DNA of 13,625 nt, from NCBI GenBank assembly GCA_046582565.1, contig JAYGED010000009.1, positions 1 to 13,625 on the forward strand. The letters run 5' to 3'. The notes under the pieces were generated by a model that saw only the letters and a list, made by a program, of their open reading frames with translations, was not told where the DNA came from and made no database searches. Position 1 is the first letter of the stretch. Each line of letters starts with the position of its first letter. Made by a program: the position numbers and the translations under genes. Source of the stretch: JAYGED01 sp046582565. Its GTDB lineage: Bacteria; Pseudomonadota; Alphaproteobacteria; JAAXGF01. This document shows, one piece after another, positions 6,493-13,624 of this stretch.

Positions 6493-7099
6493 GGTCGCCG
6501 GCGTCGTTCTGGCCGGCGGCCTGTCGCGGCGCATGGGGGGCGGCGACAAGGCCCTGCTCAGCCTCGGCGGACGATCCATCCTCGATCATGTGATTGAGCG
6601 GGCGCGGCCTCAGGTCTCGTCCCTCGTTCTCAATGCCAATGGAGATGCGGCGCGCTTTGCCCGCTTCGGCCTGCCGGTCATCGCCGATGTGGTCGAGGGA
6701 TATGCCGGGCCCCTGGCCGGGGTGCTCACCGGCCTCGAATGGGCCGCCGCTGAACATCCCGATTGCGCCTGGGTGGCGAGCTTCGCCAGCGATGCGCCGT
6801 TCCTGAGCGTGGATCTGGTGGCGCGGCTCCTGGCCGCTATCGAGAAGGACGGCGCAGATTTAGCCTGCGCCTCATCGGCGGGCCGCCATCATCCGGTATT
6901 CGGCCTCTGGCCGGTGGCGCTGGTGGATGACTTGCGCCATGCGGTGATCGATGACTCTATCCGCAAGGTGGATGCCTGGACGGCGCGCTACAGCCTCGCC
7001 GTCGCCGACTTCGAGGTCGAGCCGTTCGACCCCTTCTTCAACACCAACCGCCCGGAAGACCTGGCCGAGGCGGAAACCCTATTGGCCCGTCTTAGCTAG
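6479..7099 (+). CDS. mobA: Molybdenum cofactor guanylyltransferase
   Basis: A 206-residue cytoplasmic enzyme that transfers GMP from GTP to Mo/W-molybdopterin to make the MGD (then bis-MGD) cofactor needed by FdsA. The nucleotide-binding signature LAGGLSRRMGGGDKAL (11-26) matches the MobA pattern, followed by LNANGD (51-56), GYAGPLAGVLTGLEWA (74-89), the metal-site aspartate in FASDAPFL (102-109), HHPVFGLWP (137-145) and FNTNRPEDL (187-195). Length is close to E. coli MobA. The open frame extends to 6413 inside fdhD, but the start is placed at the ATG at 6479 (or 6482), just before the conserved VAGVVLAGG; this leaves a 14-base overlap with fdhD and suggests coupling. Its stop overlaps the end of the converging sulfotransferase pseudogene by eight bases. 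Confidence 0.92.
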   Translation: MMPPKVAGVVLAGGLSRRMGGGDKALLSLGGRSILDHVIERARPQVSSLVLNANGDAARFARFGLPVIADVVEGYAGPLAGVLTGLEWAAAEHPDCAWVASFASDAPFLSVDLVARLLAAIEKDGADLACASSAGRHHPVFGLWPVALVDDLRHAVIDDSIRKVDAWTARYSLAVADFEVEPFDPFFNTNRPEDLAEAETLLARLS

Positions 7100-7549
7100 A
7101 AGCGCTTTTATCGACCTGCTGTTGGAAATCCTGCGTGCTGTTGATGCGCGGAAATGATGTCTCCGGCATGGCGACGCCAAGAAATTCACAGAGCGGCTCC
7201 CAGCCCTCGGCGACGTCGTAGACCAGCAGGCGTTCAGGCGCGATGGTTCTGCGCACCTCTTCCGTATGGGCGCGAAAGACCGCCATGGCATGGTCCGCAT
7301 CACCCATCCTGCCGCCGAAGATCTGCTCGCCGATGAGCTCGTAGGCCATATCCCTGCGCTTGCGGGTATTGGCCGGTATCCGCTCGCCGCGGTCGAGCAT
7401 GGCCGGGTAGATGGTGGCATGGACGCTTTTGATCCATTTTTCCGCCGGCCGCACCGAGGGCAGGGCCCGAAGCCGAGCTGCTCCAGGGCCATTTTAAGAG
7501 AATTGGTGCCGGTGCGCCCGAAGCCGGCACCGACGATTGACAGAGCCAT
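7092..7549 (-). pseudogene. Sulfotransferase-family gene, internally deleted and frameshifted
   Basis: The first 30 codons from the ATG at 7549 encode MALSIVGAGFGRTGTNSLKM...LGFGPC, the N-terminal PAPS-binding loop (GAGFGRTGT) of a common bacterial sulfotransferase family. That frame then turns to unrelated sequence. In another frame, from about 7457, the later part of the same family resumes: VRPAEKWIKSVHATIYP..., then RKRRDMAYELIGEQIFGG and LLVYDVAEGWEPLCEFLGV, ending at a TAA at 7092. About 60-70 middle codons (the part between GPC and the VRxPEKW segment) appear to be missing at roughly 7455-7460, with a frame change. The product is therefore probably dead. The ATG overlaps the fdsA stop as TGATG, so it was the coupled last gene of the formate dehydrogenase operon. 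Its role there is unknown. Confidence 0.75.
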
Positions 7550-10332
7550 CAGGCGCCCGCGCCCTTCTCTACAGTGTCGGCCTTCTCAACCTTGGCCGCG
7601 CAGTATTTGAAATCGGGGATCTTGCCGACGGGATCGAGCGCCGGGTTGGTCAGCATATTGGCGGCGGCGTCGGCAAAACAGAAGGGCACGAAGATGACCC
7701 CGTCGGGCATCTTGCGGTCGCTGCGCGCGGCGGCCTGGATGACGCCGCGCCGGGTGGTCACCCGCACCGCATCGCCGGGGGCGATGCCGAGCCGCTCCAG
7801 ATCGCCCGGCGACAGGCAGACCAGGGATTCAGGCTCCAGGGAATCCAGCACGCCCGCTCTACGGGTCATCGCCCCGGTGTGCCAATGCTCCAACACCCGC
7901 CCGGTGGTCAGCACCCAGGGATAGGCGTCGTCGGGGCGCTCGTCGGGCGGGATGATGTCGGCGGGAACCATCTTGCCGCGCGAACTCTGGGTCGGGAAGC
8001 CGTCGCCGAACAACACCGCCTGGCCGGGCGCATCCTCGGAGTCGCAAGGATAGGTCACCGCGCTCTCCGCCATCAGCCGGTCCCAGCCGATGCCCTTGAG
8101 CGAGGCCATGCAGCCCTGCATCTCCGCATAGACATCGCGCGGATGCTGGTAGTTCCAGTCGAGCCCCATGCCCTGGGCGATTGATTGGATGAGTTGCCAG
8201 TCCTGGCGGGCCTCACCCGGCGTCTCCAGGGCGCGGCGGCCCATCTGCACCTGGCGGTTGGAATTGGTCACCGTGCCGTCCTTCTCGGGCCAGGCCGAGG
8301 CGGGCAGCACCACGTCGGCATGGAATGCCGTCTCGGTGAGGAAGATGTCCTGGACCACGAGATGGTCGAGCTTGGCCAGGGCGACGCGGGCATGGCCGGC
8401 GTCCGGGTCCGACATGGCCGGGTTCTCGCCCATGATATACATGCCCCGGACGGCGCCGTCATGGACCGCGTCCATGATCTCGACCACGGTGAGCCCGCGT
8501 TTGGGATCGAGCTCGGCACCCCAGAAATCTTCGAACTTGGCCCGGGTCTCGGGTGTTTCCACCGATTGGTAATCGGGATACATGATCGGGATGAGACCCA
8601 CGTCGGAAGCCCCCTGGACGTTGTTCTGGCCGCGCAGGGGATGCAGCCCGGTGCCCGGCCGGCCGATCTGCCCGGTCATCAGGGCGAGCGATATCAGGCA
8701 GCGGGCGTTGTCGGTGCCATGGACAGACTGGGAAATGCCCATGCCCCAGAAGACGATGGCGCGCTCGGCGCGGGCGTAGAGCCTCGCCACCCGGCGCAGG
8801 GTGGCGGCGTCGATGCCGCAGATATCGGCCATGGCTTCCGGTGTGTAGCTCGCCAGATGATCGCGTAGGGCCTCGAAGCCTTCCGTATGAGCCTCGATAT
8901 ATTGCCGGTCGTAAAGCTCCTCGGTGACGATGACATTCATCATGGCGTTGAGCAGGGCCACATCGGAGCCGGGTTTGAATTGCAGCATATGGCTGGCATG
9001 TTTCTTTAACGCGTGGCCGCGCGGATCGCAGACGATGAGGGCGGCGCCGCGCTTGGCCGCGTTCTTGAAGAAAGTCGCGGCGACCGGATGGTTCTCGGTC
9101 GGGTTGGCGCCGATGACGACGATTACATCGGCCTTGAGCGCGTCGGTAAAGGGCGCGGTGACGGCGCCCGAGCCGATAGTCTCAAGCAGGGCCGCCACGG
9201 ACGAGGCATGGCAGAGCCGCGTGCAGTGATCGACATTGTTGGTGCCGAACCCGGTGCGCACCAGTTTCTGGAAGAGATAGGCCTCCTCGTTGCTGCCCTT
9301 GGCCGAGCCGAAACCGGCTAGCGCGCCGCCGCCATGGCGGTCGCGGACATCTTTCAAGCCGCCGGCGGCGAGGGCCAGGGCCTCATCCCAACTGGCCTCG
9401 CGGAAATGGCTCAAGGGGTTGGCCGGGTCGATGTCCGCGCCTGCGTCCTTGGGCGCGTCGTCGCGGCGGATCAGGGGCTTGGTCAGACGATGAGGATGGT
9501 CGATGTAATCGAACCCGAAGCGGCCCTTGACGCAGAGCCGGCCCTCATTGCCGGGGCCTTCGCGGCCGTCGACGGAGATGATCTTGTTGCCGGCTATATT
9601 ATAGGTGATCTGGCAGCCGACCCCGCAGTAGGGGCAGACGCTGTCGACGCGGCTCTCGGCATAGGCGGTACGCGCGCCGCTCTTATCCAGCAGGCTTGCC
9701 GGCATCAGGGCACCGGTCGGGCAGGCCTGGACGCATTCGCCGCAGGCGACGCAGGTGGATTCCGCCATGGGATCGTCGAAATCGAACACCACCTTGGCAG
9801 CGCCTCCGCGATAGGCCATGCCGATTACGTCATTGACCTGGGATTCGCGGCAGGCGCGGACACAGAGATTGCAATGGATACAGGCGTCGAGATTGACCGC
9901 CATGGCCGGGTGGCTGGTGTCGGCAACGGGGACTGTTGGTGCATCGCGCACCGGGAAACGGCTGGTGAGCTGGCCCATCTGCTCGGCCCAGGCCCACAGC
10001 TCGGAACGCGGATCGTGGCTGCTCTCCTGAGCCGGCTGATCGGCGATCAAAAGCTCCATGACCATTTTGCGCGCGGACTCGGCGCGGTCGCTGTCGGTGG
10101 TGACCACCATATCCGGCGTCGGTTTGCGCAGACATGACGGGGCCAGGGTGCGCTCGCCCTCGATCTCGACCATGCAGACCCGGCAGTTGCCGTCGGGCCG
10201 GTAGGTGGCCTGGGTCGAATAACAGAGATGGGGGATGTCGACGCCCTGGCGCGCGGCGGCCTGCCATATGGTCTCGCCGGGTGCTGCGCTGACGGTCTCG
10301 CCATTGAGGGTGAAGGAGATAGAGTCGGTCAT
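7549..10332 (-). CDS. fdsA: NAD-dependent formate dehydrogenase, catalytic alpha subunit (Mo/W-bis-MGD)
   Basis: A 927-residue cytoplasmic enzyme that oxidises formate to CO2 and passes electrons to the FdsGB subunit. An N-terminal [2Fe-2S] domain has C37, C50, C53 and C67. A two-cluster ferredoxin domain has C151/C154/C157/C161 and C194/C197/C200/C204. The catalytic part begins with a [4Fe-4S] site, C233/C236/C240/C267. The metal ligand is C374, with His375, in NNVDHCTRLCHASSV, so this is a Cys enzyme, not selenocysteine. R567 in GLHPLRGQNNVQG is the likely conserved active-site Arg. A C-terminal cofactor-binding domain (from about 795, LTTGRVLEHWHTG) follows. Residues 95-130 contain no Cys, so the extra His/Cys3 [4Fe-4S] site of Rhodobacter-type FdsA is absent. 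GGAGG lies seven bases before the ATG, which overlaps the upstream stop as TAATG. Confidence 0.95.
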   Translation of the reverse strand: MTDSISFTLNGETVSAAPGETIWQAAARQGVDIPHLCYSTQATYRPDGNCRVCMVEIEGERTLAPSCLRKPTPDMVVTTDSDRAESARKMVMELLIADQPAQESSHDPRSELWAWAEQMGQLTSRFPVRDAPTVPVADTSHPAMAVNLDACIHCNLCVRACRESQVNDVIGMAYRGGAAKVVFDFDDPMAESTCVACGECVQACPTGALMPASLLDKSGARTAYAESRVDSVCPYCGVGCQITYNIAGNKIISVDGREGPGNEGRLCVKGRFGFDYIDHPHRLTKPLIRRDDAPKDAGADIDPANPLSHFREASWDEALALAAGGLKDVRDRHGGGALAGFGSAKGSNEEAYLFQKLVRTGFGTNNVDHCTRLCHASSVAALLETIGSGAVTAPFTDALKADVIVVIGANPTENHPVAATFFKNAAKRGAALIVCDPRGHALKKHASHMLQFKPGSDVALLNAMMNVIVTEELYDRQYIEAHTEGFEALRDHLASYTPEAMADICGIDAATLRRVARLYARAERAIVFWGMGISQSVHGTDNARCLISLALMTGQIGRPGTGLHPLRGQNNVQGASDVGLIPIMYPDYQSVETPETRAKFEDFWGAELDPKRGLTVVEIMDAVHDGAVRGMYIMGENPAMSDPDAGHARVALAKLDHLVVQDIFLTETAFHADVVLPASAWPEKDGTVTNSNRQVQMGRRALETPGEARQDWQLIQSIAQGMGLDWNYQHPRDVYAEMQGCMASLKGIGWDRLMAESAVTYPCDSEDAPGQAVLFGDGFPTQSSRGKMVPADIIPPDERPDDAYPWVLTTGRVLEHWHTGAMTRRAGVLDSLEPESLVCLSPGDLERLGIAPGDAVRVTTRRGVIQAAARSDRKMPDGVIFVPFCFADAAANMLTNPALDPVGKIPDFKYCAAKVEKADTVEKGAGA

Positions 10333-12032
10333 TATATATCCTCCGGGAAATGCTTGAGCGCCATGAGCATGGGATTGGGCGCCGCCTGGCCGAGGCCGCA
10401 GATCGACGCATCCATCATGGTCTTGCTGAGTTCCCGTAAAAGTGCGCCGTCCCAGTCAGGCCGGTCCATCAGAACCACCGCTTTCTCGCAACCGACCCGG
10501 CACGGCGTACATTGGCCGCAGCTCTCGTCGGCGAAGAAGCGCAGCAGGTTGAGCGCCACGTCCTTGATACTGTCCTGGTCAGACAGCACCACGATGGCCG
10601 CCGAACCGATGAAGCAATCTTCCGCCTGGAGGGTGTCGAAGTCGAGGGGAATAGCGCCTTTTGAGGCGGGCAGTATGCCCCCTGAGGCGCCGCCCGGGAG
10701 ATAGCCCTTGAAGACATGGCCCTCGGCCATGCCGTCGCAATATTCCTCGATAAGCTCGGTGATGGTGATGCCCGCCGGGGCCAGCTTGACGCCGGGCGAA
10801 GCCACCCGGCCCGAGACCGAGAAGCTGCGCAGGCCATGGCGCCCGTTGCGGCCCTGGCCGGAGAACCAGTCGGCCCCGCGTTCGACCAGTTCGCGCACCC
10901 AATAGACGGTCTCCACGTTATGTATAAGCGTCGGGCGGCCGAACAGGCCGGCTTGGGTGGGGAAGGGCGGCCGGTTGCGGGGCATGCCGCGCTTGCCTTC
11001 GATGCTCTCCATCATGGCGCCTTCTTCGCCGCATATATAAGCGCCGGCGCCGCGGCGCAGGTGGATCTTGCTGACCGCATTGAGGCCCGCCGCCTCCAGC
11101 TTGGCGATTTCGCCGAGCAGAACCTGGCGCACGCCGGGATATTCGTCACGCAGATAGAAATAGACGTCGCTCGCCTCGACCGCCCAGGCGGCGATCAGCA
11201 TGCCTTCGAGGCAGCGGTGCGGATCGCTCTCCATGTAATGGCGGTCCTTGAAGGTGCCGGGCTCGCCCTCGTCGGCGTTGATTGCCATAAGCCGGGGGCC
11301 TTGCTCCTTTCGTACGAAGCGCCATTTCTGCCCGGCCGGAAAGCCGGCGCCGCCGAGACCGCGCAAGCCTGAGGATTCCATCACCGTGATGATCTCCTCG
11401 ACGTCGCGGGTGCCATCGAGACATTGCTTGAACAATTCATAGCCGCCGTCCTTAACATACTGGTCAAAGTCTATGTAGGGCGGAATTTCGGGATCATGGT
11501 CGTCGCCTTGGGCGGCAGTGGCCACGGTGTCGGGGGTGGCATGATCGATATGGCGGTGGCCGACTTCAGCCACCGGGGCGCAATCGCAACGTCCCATGCA
11601 GGGCGCGCGCACCACCCGCACATCCGATCCGACCATTTCGGGAAGTGCTGCCAGAAGCGCTTGCGCACCGGCCATCTCACAGCTTACGGAGTCGCACACC
11701 CGGACTGTGAGCGGCGGCGGCGGGGTTTCGCCCTCCTTCACCACATCGAAATGGGCATAGAAGGAAGCCACCTCGAAACCCTCGGCCATGGGCAGGCCCA
11801 TTTCACTGGCCAGGGCCGCCAGATGGTCAGCCGAAATATGGTGGTATCGGTCCTGAATAAGATGGAGATGCTCGATCAGAAGATCTCGCCGCCTTGGTTT
11901 ATCGCCGAGCAGATCACGAATCTCGCGCTCCGCCTCGGCGCCGGTTTGGCGGCCGCGATTGGTTACCCTGGATTTACCCTTGCCCGCCCCCGGATGGCGG
12001 TATTCCTTAAGCTTCGGCGTCGTTTCCGACAT
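10332..12032 (-). CDS. fdsGB: Formate dehydrogenase NADH-binding subunit, fused gamma-beta (NuoE-NuoF-like)
   Basis: A 566-residue flavoprotein that takes electrons from FdsA and reduces NAD+. Residues about 30-160 are a NuoE/FdsG-like thioredoxin-fold domain with [2Fe-2S] ligands C113, C118, C145 and C149. After a linker, residues about 185-566 are NuoF/FdsB-like: GLRGLGGAGFPAGQKW (222-237) and ADEGEPGTFKDR (253-264) for FMN/NADH, GAYICGEEGAMMESIEG (330-346), and [4Fe-4S] ligands C505, C508, C511 and C545. Fusion of G and B gives the two-subunit form known from Methylobacterium FDH1, whose beta subunit is of similar size. An upstream GTG at 12098 extends the frame by 22 unlikely residues; the ATG at 12032 (MSETTPKLKEYRHP) is preferred, although its ribosome site is weak. 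It is first in the operon; its stop overlaps the fdsA ATG. Confidence 0.94.
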   Translation of the reverse strand: MSETTPKLKEYRHPGAGKGKSRVTNRGRQTGAEAEREIRDLLGDKPRRRDLLIEHLHLIQDRYHHISADHLAALASEMGLPMAEGFEVASFYAHFDVVKEGETPPPPLTVRVCDSVSCEMAGAQALLAALPEMVGSDVRVVRAPCMGRCDCAPVAEVGHRHIDHATPDTVATAAQGDDHDPEIPPYIDFDQYVKDGGYELFKQCLDGTRDVEEIITVMESSGLRGLGGAGFPAGQKWRFVRKEQGPRLMAINADEGEPGTFKDRHYMESDPHRCLEGMLIAAWAVEASDVYFYLRDEYPGVRQVLLGEIAKLEAAGLNAVSKIHLRRGAGAYICGEEGAMMESIEGKRGMPRNRPPFPTQAGLFGRPTLIHNVETVYWVRELVERGADWFSGQGRNGRHGLRSFSVSGRVASPGVKLAPAGITITELIEEYCDGMAEGHVFKGYLPGGASGGILPASKGAIPLDFDTLQAEDCFIGSAAIVVLSDQDSIKDVALNLLRFFADESCGQCTPCRVGCEKAVVLMDRPDWDGALLRELSKTMMDASICGLGQAAPNPMLMALKHFPEDI

Positions 12033-12130
12033 GGTGATTACAGCCCAGATTACGTTTCTATCTGCCCGGTTTGTACACTGCCTATCACAGCCGCGCACGC
12101 ATTTTGACTCTGACGGTTCGTCGAGTTGAA

Positions 12131-12136
12131 ATTATA
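12131..12136 (-). promoter_or_regulatory. Candidate -10 element of the fds operon
   Basis: The minus strand has a perfect TATAAT in an AT-rich patch about 100 bases upstream of the fdsGB ATG. At a 16-18 base spacing there is no good -35 hexamer (the sequence there is GGATAA or similar), so an activator may be needed or the call may be wrong. Confidence 0.4.
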
Positions 12137-12145
12137 AAAATTCAA

Positions 12146-12158
12146 GATAATCATTATC
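12146..12158. promoter_or_regulatory. Fur-box-like palindrome GATAATCATTATC
   Basis: A perfect 13-base palindrome around a central C, identical to the last 13 bases of the classic 19-base Fur consensus (two of its three hexamers, GATAAT-C-ATTATC). The third hexamer is poorly matched on either side. It sits ten bases upstream of the TATAAT element, where a bound repressor would block RNA polymerase. It lies between fdsGB and the remnant gene on the other strand, so it could serve either. In alphaproteobacteria Mur or Irr are alternative readers. Confidence 0.5.
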
Positions 12159-12241
12159 CTTACCGTTGGTGGAGATGATTGCGGCGTAAACTCTCTGTGA
12201 AGGGACGCAGCTTTGCTTAAATGACAGCCGGGAATTGAACC

Positions 12242-12322
12242 GTGAATGATTTGAGATATGGCGACGATTTGAGACTTTCAGCATTGCTTGAGGTGGTCCC
12301 AGAAAATCGGACAGTTGTCTAA
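12242..12322 (+). pseudogene. 5' end of a gene cut by the IS3 element (possible LysR-type regulator)
   Basis: A GTG at 12242, nine bases after GGGA, opens a frame reading VNDLRYGDDLRLSALLE up to and across the IS boundary at 12289; it stops inside the IS at 12320-12322. The part DDLRLSALLEVV resembles the start of LysR-type regulators (DLRLFxAVVE), but the match is short and the second half comes from the IS. It diverges from fdsGB, the place where the LysR regulator FdsR is found in Cupriavidus. Only about 16 native codons are visible, so this is a tentative call. Confidence 0.25.
12289..12316 (+). repeat. Left inverted repeat of the IS3 element
   Basis: Aligned with the right end without gaps, 28 bases match at 21 positions: an 11-base outer block (TGAGGTGGTCC), a poorly matched nine-base middle, and an 8-base inner block (GGACAGTT, 12309-12316). 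A further shared 13-base block, TAAGGTGTATTCC, lies inside at 12320-12332. Confidence 0.88.
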
Positions 12323-12354
12323 GGTGTATTCCGCCATTGATGGAGGAATACGAG

Positions 12355-12636
12355 ATGACGGCACGACGACGATTTACAGCGGAGTTCAAGGCTCGGGTGG
12401 CGCTGGCTGCGCTGCGCGGCGACAAGACGATCCAGGAGATCGCTACCAAGCATAAGGTTCATCCGAACCAGGTGAGCAGCTGGAAGCGCCAGGCTATGGA
12501 TGGTGTGGGCGCGGTATTTTCCAACGGCCCCGACAAGACCCGAATGGACCACGATGATGAAGTCCATGATCTGCACGCCAAGATCGGCCAATTAACGGTG
12601 GAACGGGATTTTTTGGCCAGAGGGCTCAAGCGATGA
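12355..12636 (+). CDS. IS3-family transposase OrfA (DNA-binding part)
   Basis: A 93-residue protein with the HTH region of IS3 OrfA: RRRFTAEFKARVALAALRG, then TIQEIATKHKVHPNQVSSWKRQ, followed by a leucine-zipper-like tail (VHDLHAKIGQLTVERDFL) for multimerisation. It binds the IS ends and, through frameshifting, forms the N-terminus of the OrfAB transposase. The frame opens at a TTG at 12337, but GGAGG at 12342-12346 stands eight bases before the ATG at 12355, so that start is used. The stop overlaps the orfB ATG (ATGA). Confidence 0.9.
   Translation: MTARRRFTAEFKARVALAALRGDKTIQEIATKHKVHPNQVSSWKRQAMDGVGAVFSNGPDKTRMDHDDEVHDLHAKIGQLTVERDFLARGLKR
12609..12615 (+). promoter_or_regulatory. -1 ribosomal frameshift heptamer T_TTT_TTG
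   Basis: In the orfA frame the codons read GAT-TTT-TTG over a run of six T, giving the X_XXY_YYZ heptamer T_TTT_TTG. Slipping back one base enters the orfB frame, which has no stop from here to the orfB ATG at 12633, so an OrfAB fusion can be made as in other IS3 elements. Confidence 0.75.
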
Positions 12637-13562
12637 GCCGGGGGGAGCGCAAGGCGATGATCGGGCGCGACGCCCTCGACCTAAGCTTGAGCCGTCAATG
12701 CCGCCTGCTTTCGATCAGCCGGTCGTCGTTCTATTACGCGCCGAAGGGCGAGAGTCTTGAGAACCTGGCGCTGATGCGGCGCATCGACGAGCTGTTCATG
12801 AAGTATCCGTTTTACGGTTCTCGTCAGATGGTCCGCCAGCTGCTGCGCGAGGGCATCGCGGCGGGCCGTCACCGGGTGCGGCGTCTGATGCGCTTGATGG
12901 GACTGGAAGCAATCTATCAAGCGCCGAGAACCAGCGATCCTCATCCCGCACATCGGGTTTATCCCTACCTGCTCAGAGGCATGGTGATCGATACGCCCAA
13001 CCGGGTCTGGTGCGCCGACATCACCTACATCCCTGTCCAGCGCGGCTTCCTGTACCTGGTTGCGATCATGGACTGGGCAACCCGCCATGTTCTTGCATGG
13101 CGGCTGTCGAACAGCATGGACGCCTCCTTCTGCGTCGAGGCACTGGAAGAAGCCCTGAACCGTTACGGCAGCCCGGATATCTTCAACACCGACCAGGGCA
13201 GCCAGTTCACCAGCTTTGACTTCATCGGTGTTCTCAAGAGCGCGGAGGTCACGATCTCCATGGATGGGCGGGGCCGCTGCATGGACAACATCTTTATCGA
13301 ACGCCTGTGGCGGTCGCTCAAATACGAGGCTATCTACCTACACGAACTGACCGACGGCTTTACGGCGACGCGGGTCATCGGCGAATGGATCGACTTCTAC
13401 AACAACGAGCGGCCCCATTCGTCTTTTGACGGCCAAACGCCGGCGGAAACCTACGCCGCCGGGCGGCCTATGGATATGATGGATAAGCCTGACGGCTTAC
13501 CCACATCCCCACAGGCTCAACAGCAACAAGATGATATGATAAATAGGATTCAGGCAGCATGA
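12633..13562 (+). CDS. IS3-family transposase OrfB (DDE integrase core)
   Basis: A 309-residue catalytic part of the IS3 transposase. It has the HTH_21-like segment YPFYGSRQMVRQLLREG (58-74) and the rve integrase core with D129 (VWCADITYIP), D187 (FNTDQGSQFTS) and E223 (DNIFIERLWRSLKYE); 35 residues separate the second Asp and the Glu, the expected D,D(35)E spacing. The C-terminal FYNNERPHSSFDGQTPAE (255-272) is typical, followed by a Gln-rich tail. Nothing looks broken. The ATG at 12633 overlaps the orfA stop, but functional transposase is probably the frameshifted OrfAB product. Confidence 0.93.
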   Translation: MSRGERKAMIGRDALDLSLSRQCRLLSISRSSFYYAPKGESLENLALMRRIDELFMKYPFYGSRQMVRQLLREGIAAGRHRVRRLMRLMGLEAIYQAPRTSDPHPAHRVYPYLLRGMVIDTPNRVWCADITYIPVQRGFLYLVAIMDWATRHVLAWRLSNSMDASFCVEALEEALNRYGSPDIFNTDQGSQFTSFDFIGVLKSAEVTISMDGRGRCMDNIFIERLWRSLKYEAIYLHELTDGFTATRVIGEWIDFYNNERPHSSFDGQTPAETYAAGRPMDMMDKPDGLPTSPQAQQQQDDMINRIQAA

Positions 13563-13596
13563 TCAGAAACAGGAATACACCTTAACTTCGCTGCCA

Positions 13597-13624
13597 AACT
13601 GTCCAACAAAGTAGGACCACCTCA
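13597..13624 (-). repeat. Right inverted repeat of the IS3 element
   Basis: Inverse of the left end: GGACCACCTCA at 13614-13624 and AACTGTCC at 13597-13604. The inner 13-base block recurs as GGAATACACCTTA at 13572-13584, nine bases further from the tip than on the left. Confidence 0.88.

Larger units (their letters stand above)
12289..13624 (+). mobile_element. Complete IS3-family insertion sequence
   Basis: A 1336-base element with both ends present: TGAGGTGGTCC at 12289-12299 and its exact inverse at 13614-13624, giving the TG...CA ends usual for IS3. It carries orfA and orfB overlapping by four bases with a -1 slippery site. The ORF sequences look like the IS3 subgroup. Neither ORF is interrupted, so it may be active. 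A target duplication cannot be confirmed because only one base (G) of right flank is in the window; a 3-bp duplication of GCT (12286-12288) would be consistent. Confidence 0.92.

Noticed and set aside
5287..6579. 430-codon open frame on the minus strand across fdhD
   Set aside because: It is antisense to fdhD, which has clear conserved motifs on the plus strand; the translation has no recognisable domain and is a by-product of high GC.
9205..9220. Selenocysteine at the FdsA active site
   Set aside because: The active-site codon of CTRLCHASS is an ordinary Cys codon (TGC); there is no in-frame TGA.
9334..10137. 267-codon plus-strand frame opposite fdsA, with other long frames at 7537-8184 and 11424-12107
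   Set aside because: The minus strand carries cluster-binding Cys motifs and catalytic residues throughout; the opposite frames are Ala/Gly/Asp-rich shadows with no ribosome sites.
12033..12098. GTG start of the FdsGB protein 22 codons upstream
   Set aside because: The extension (RGCDRQCTNRADRN...) does not resemble the family and lies in the probable leader; the ATG at 12032 gives the length of known fused subunits.
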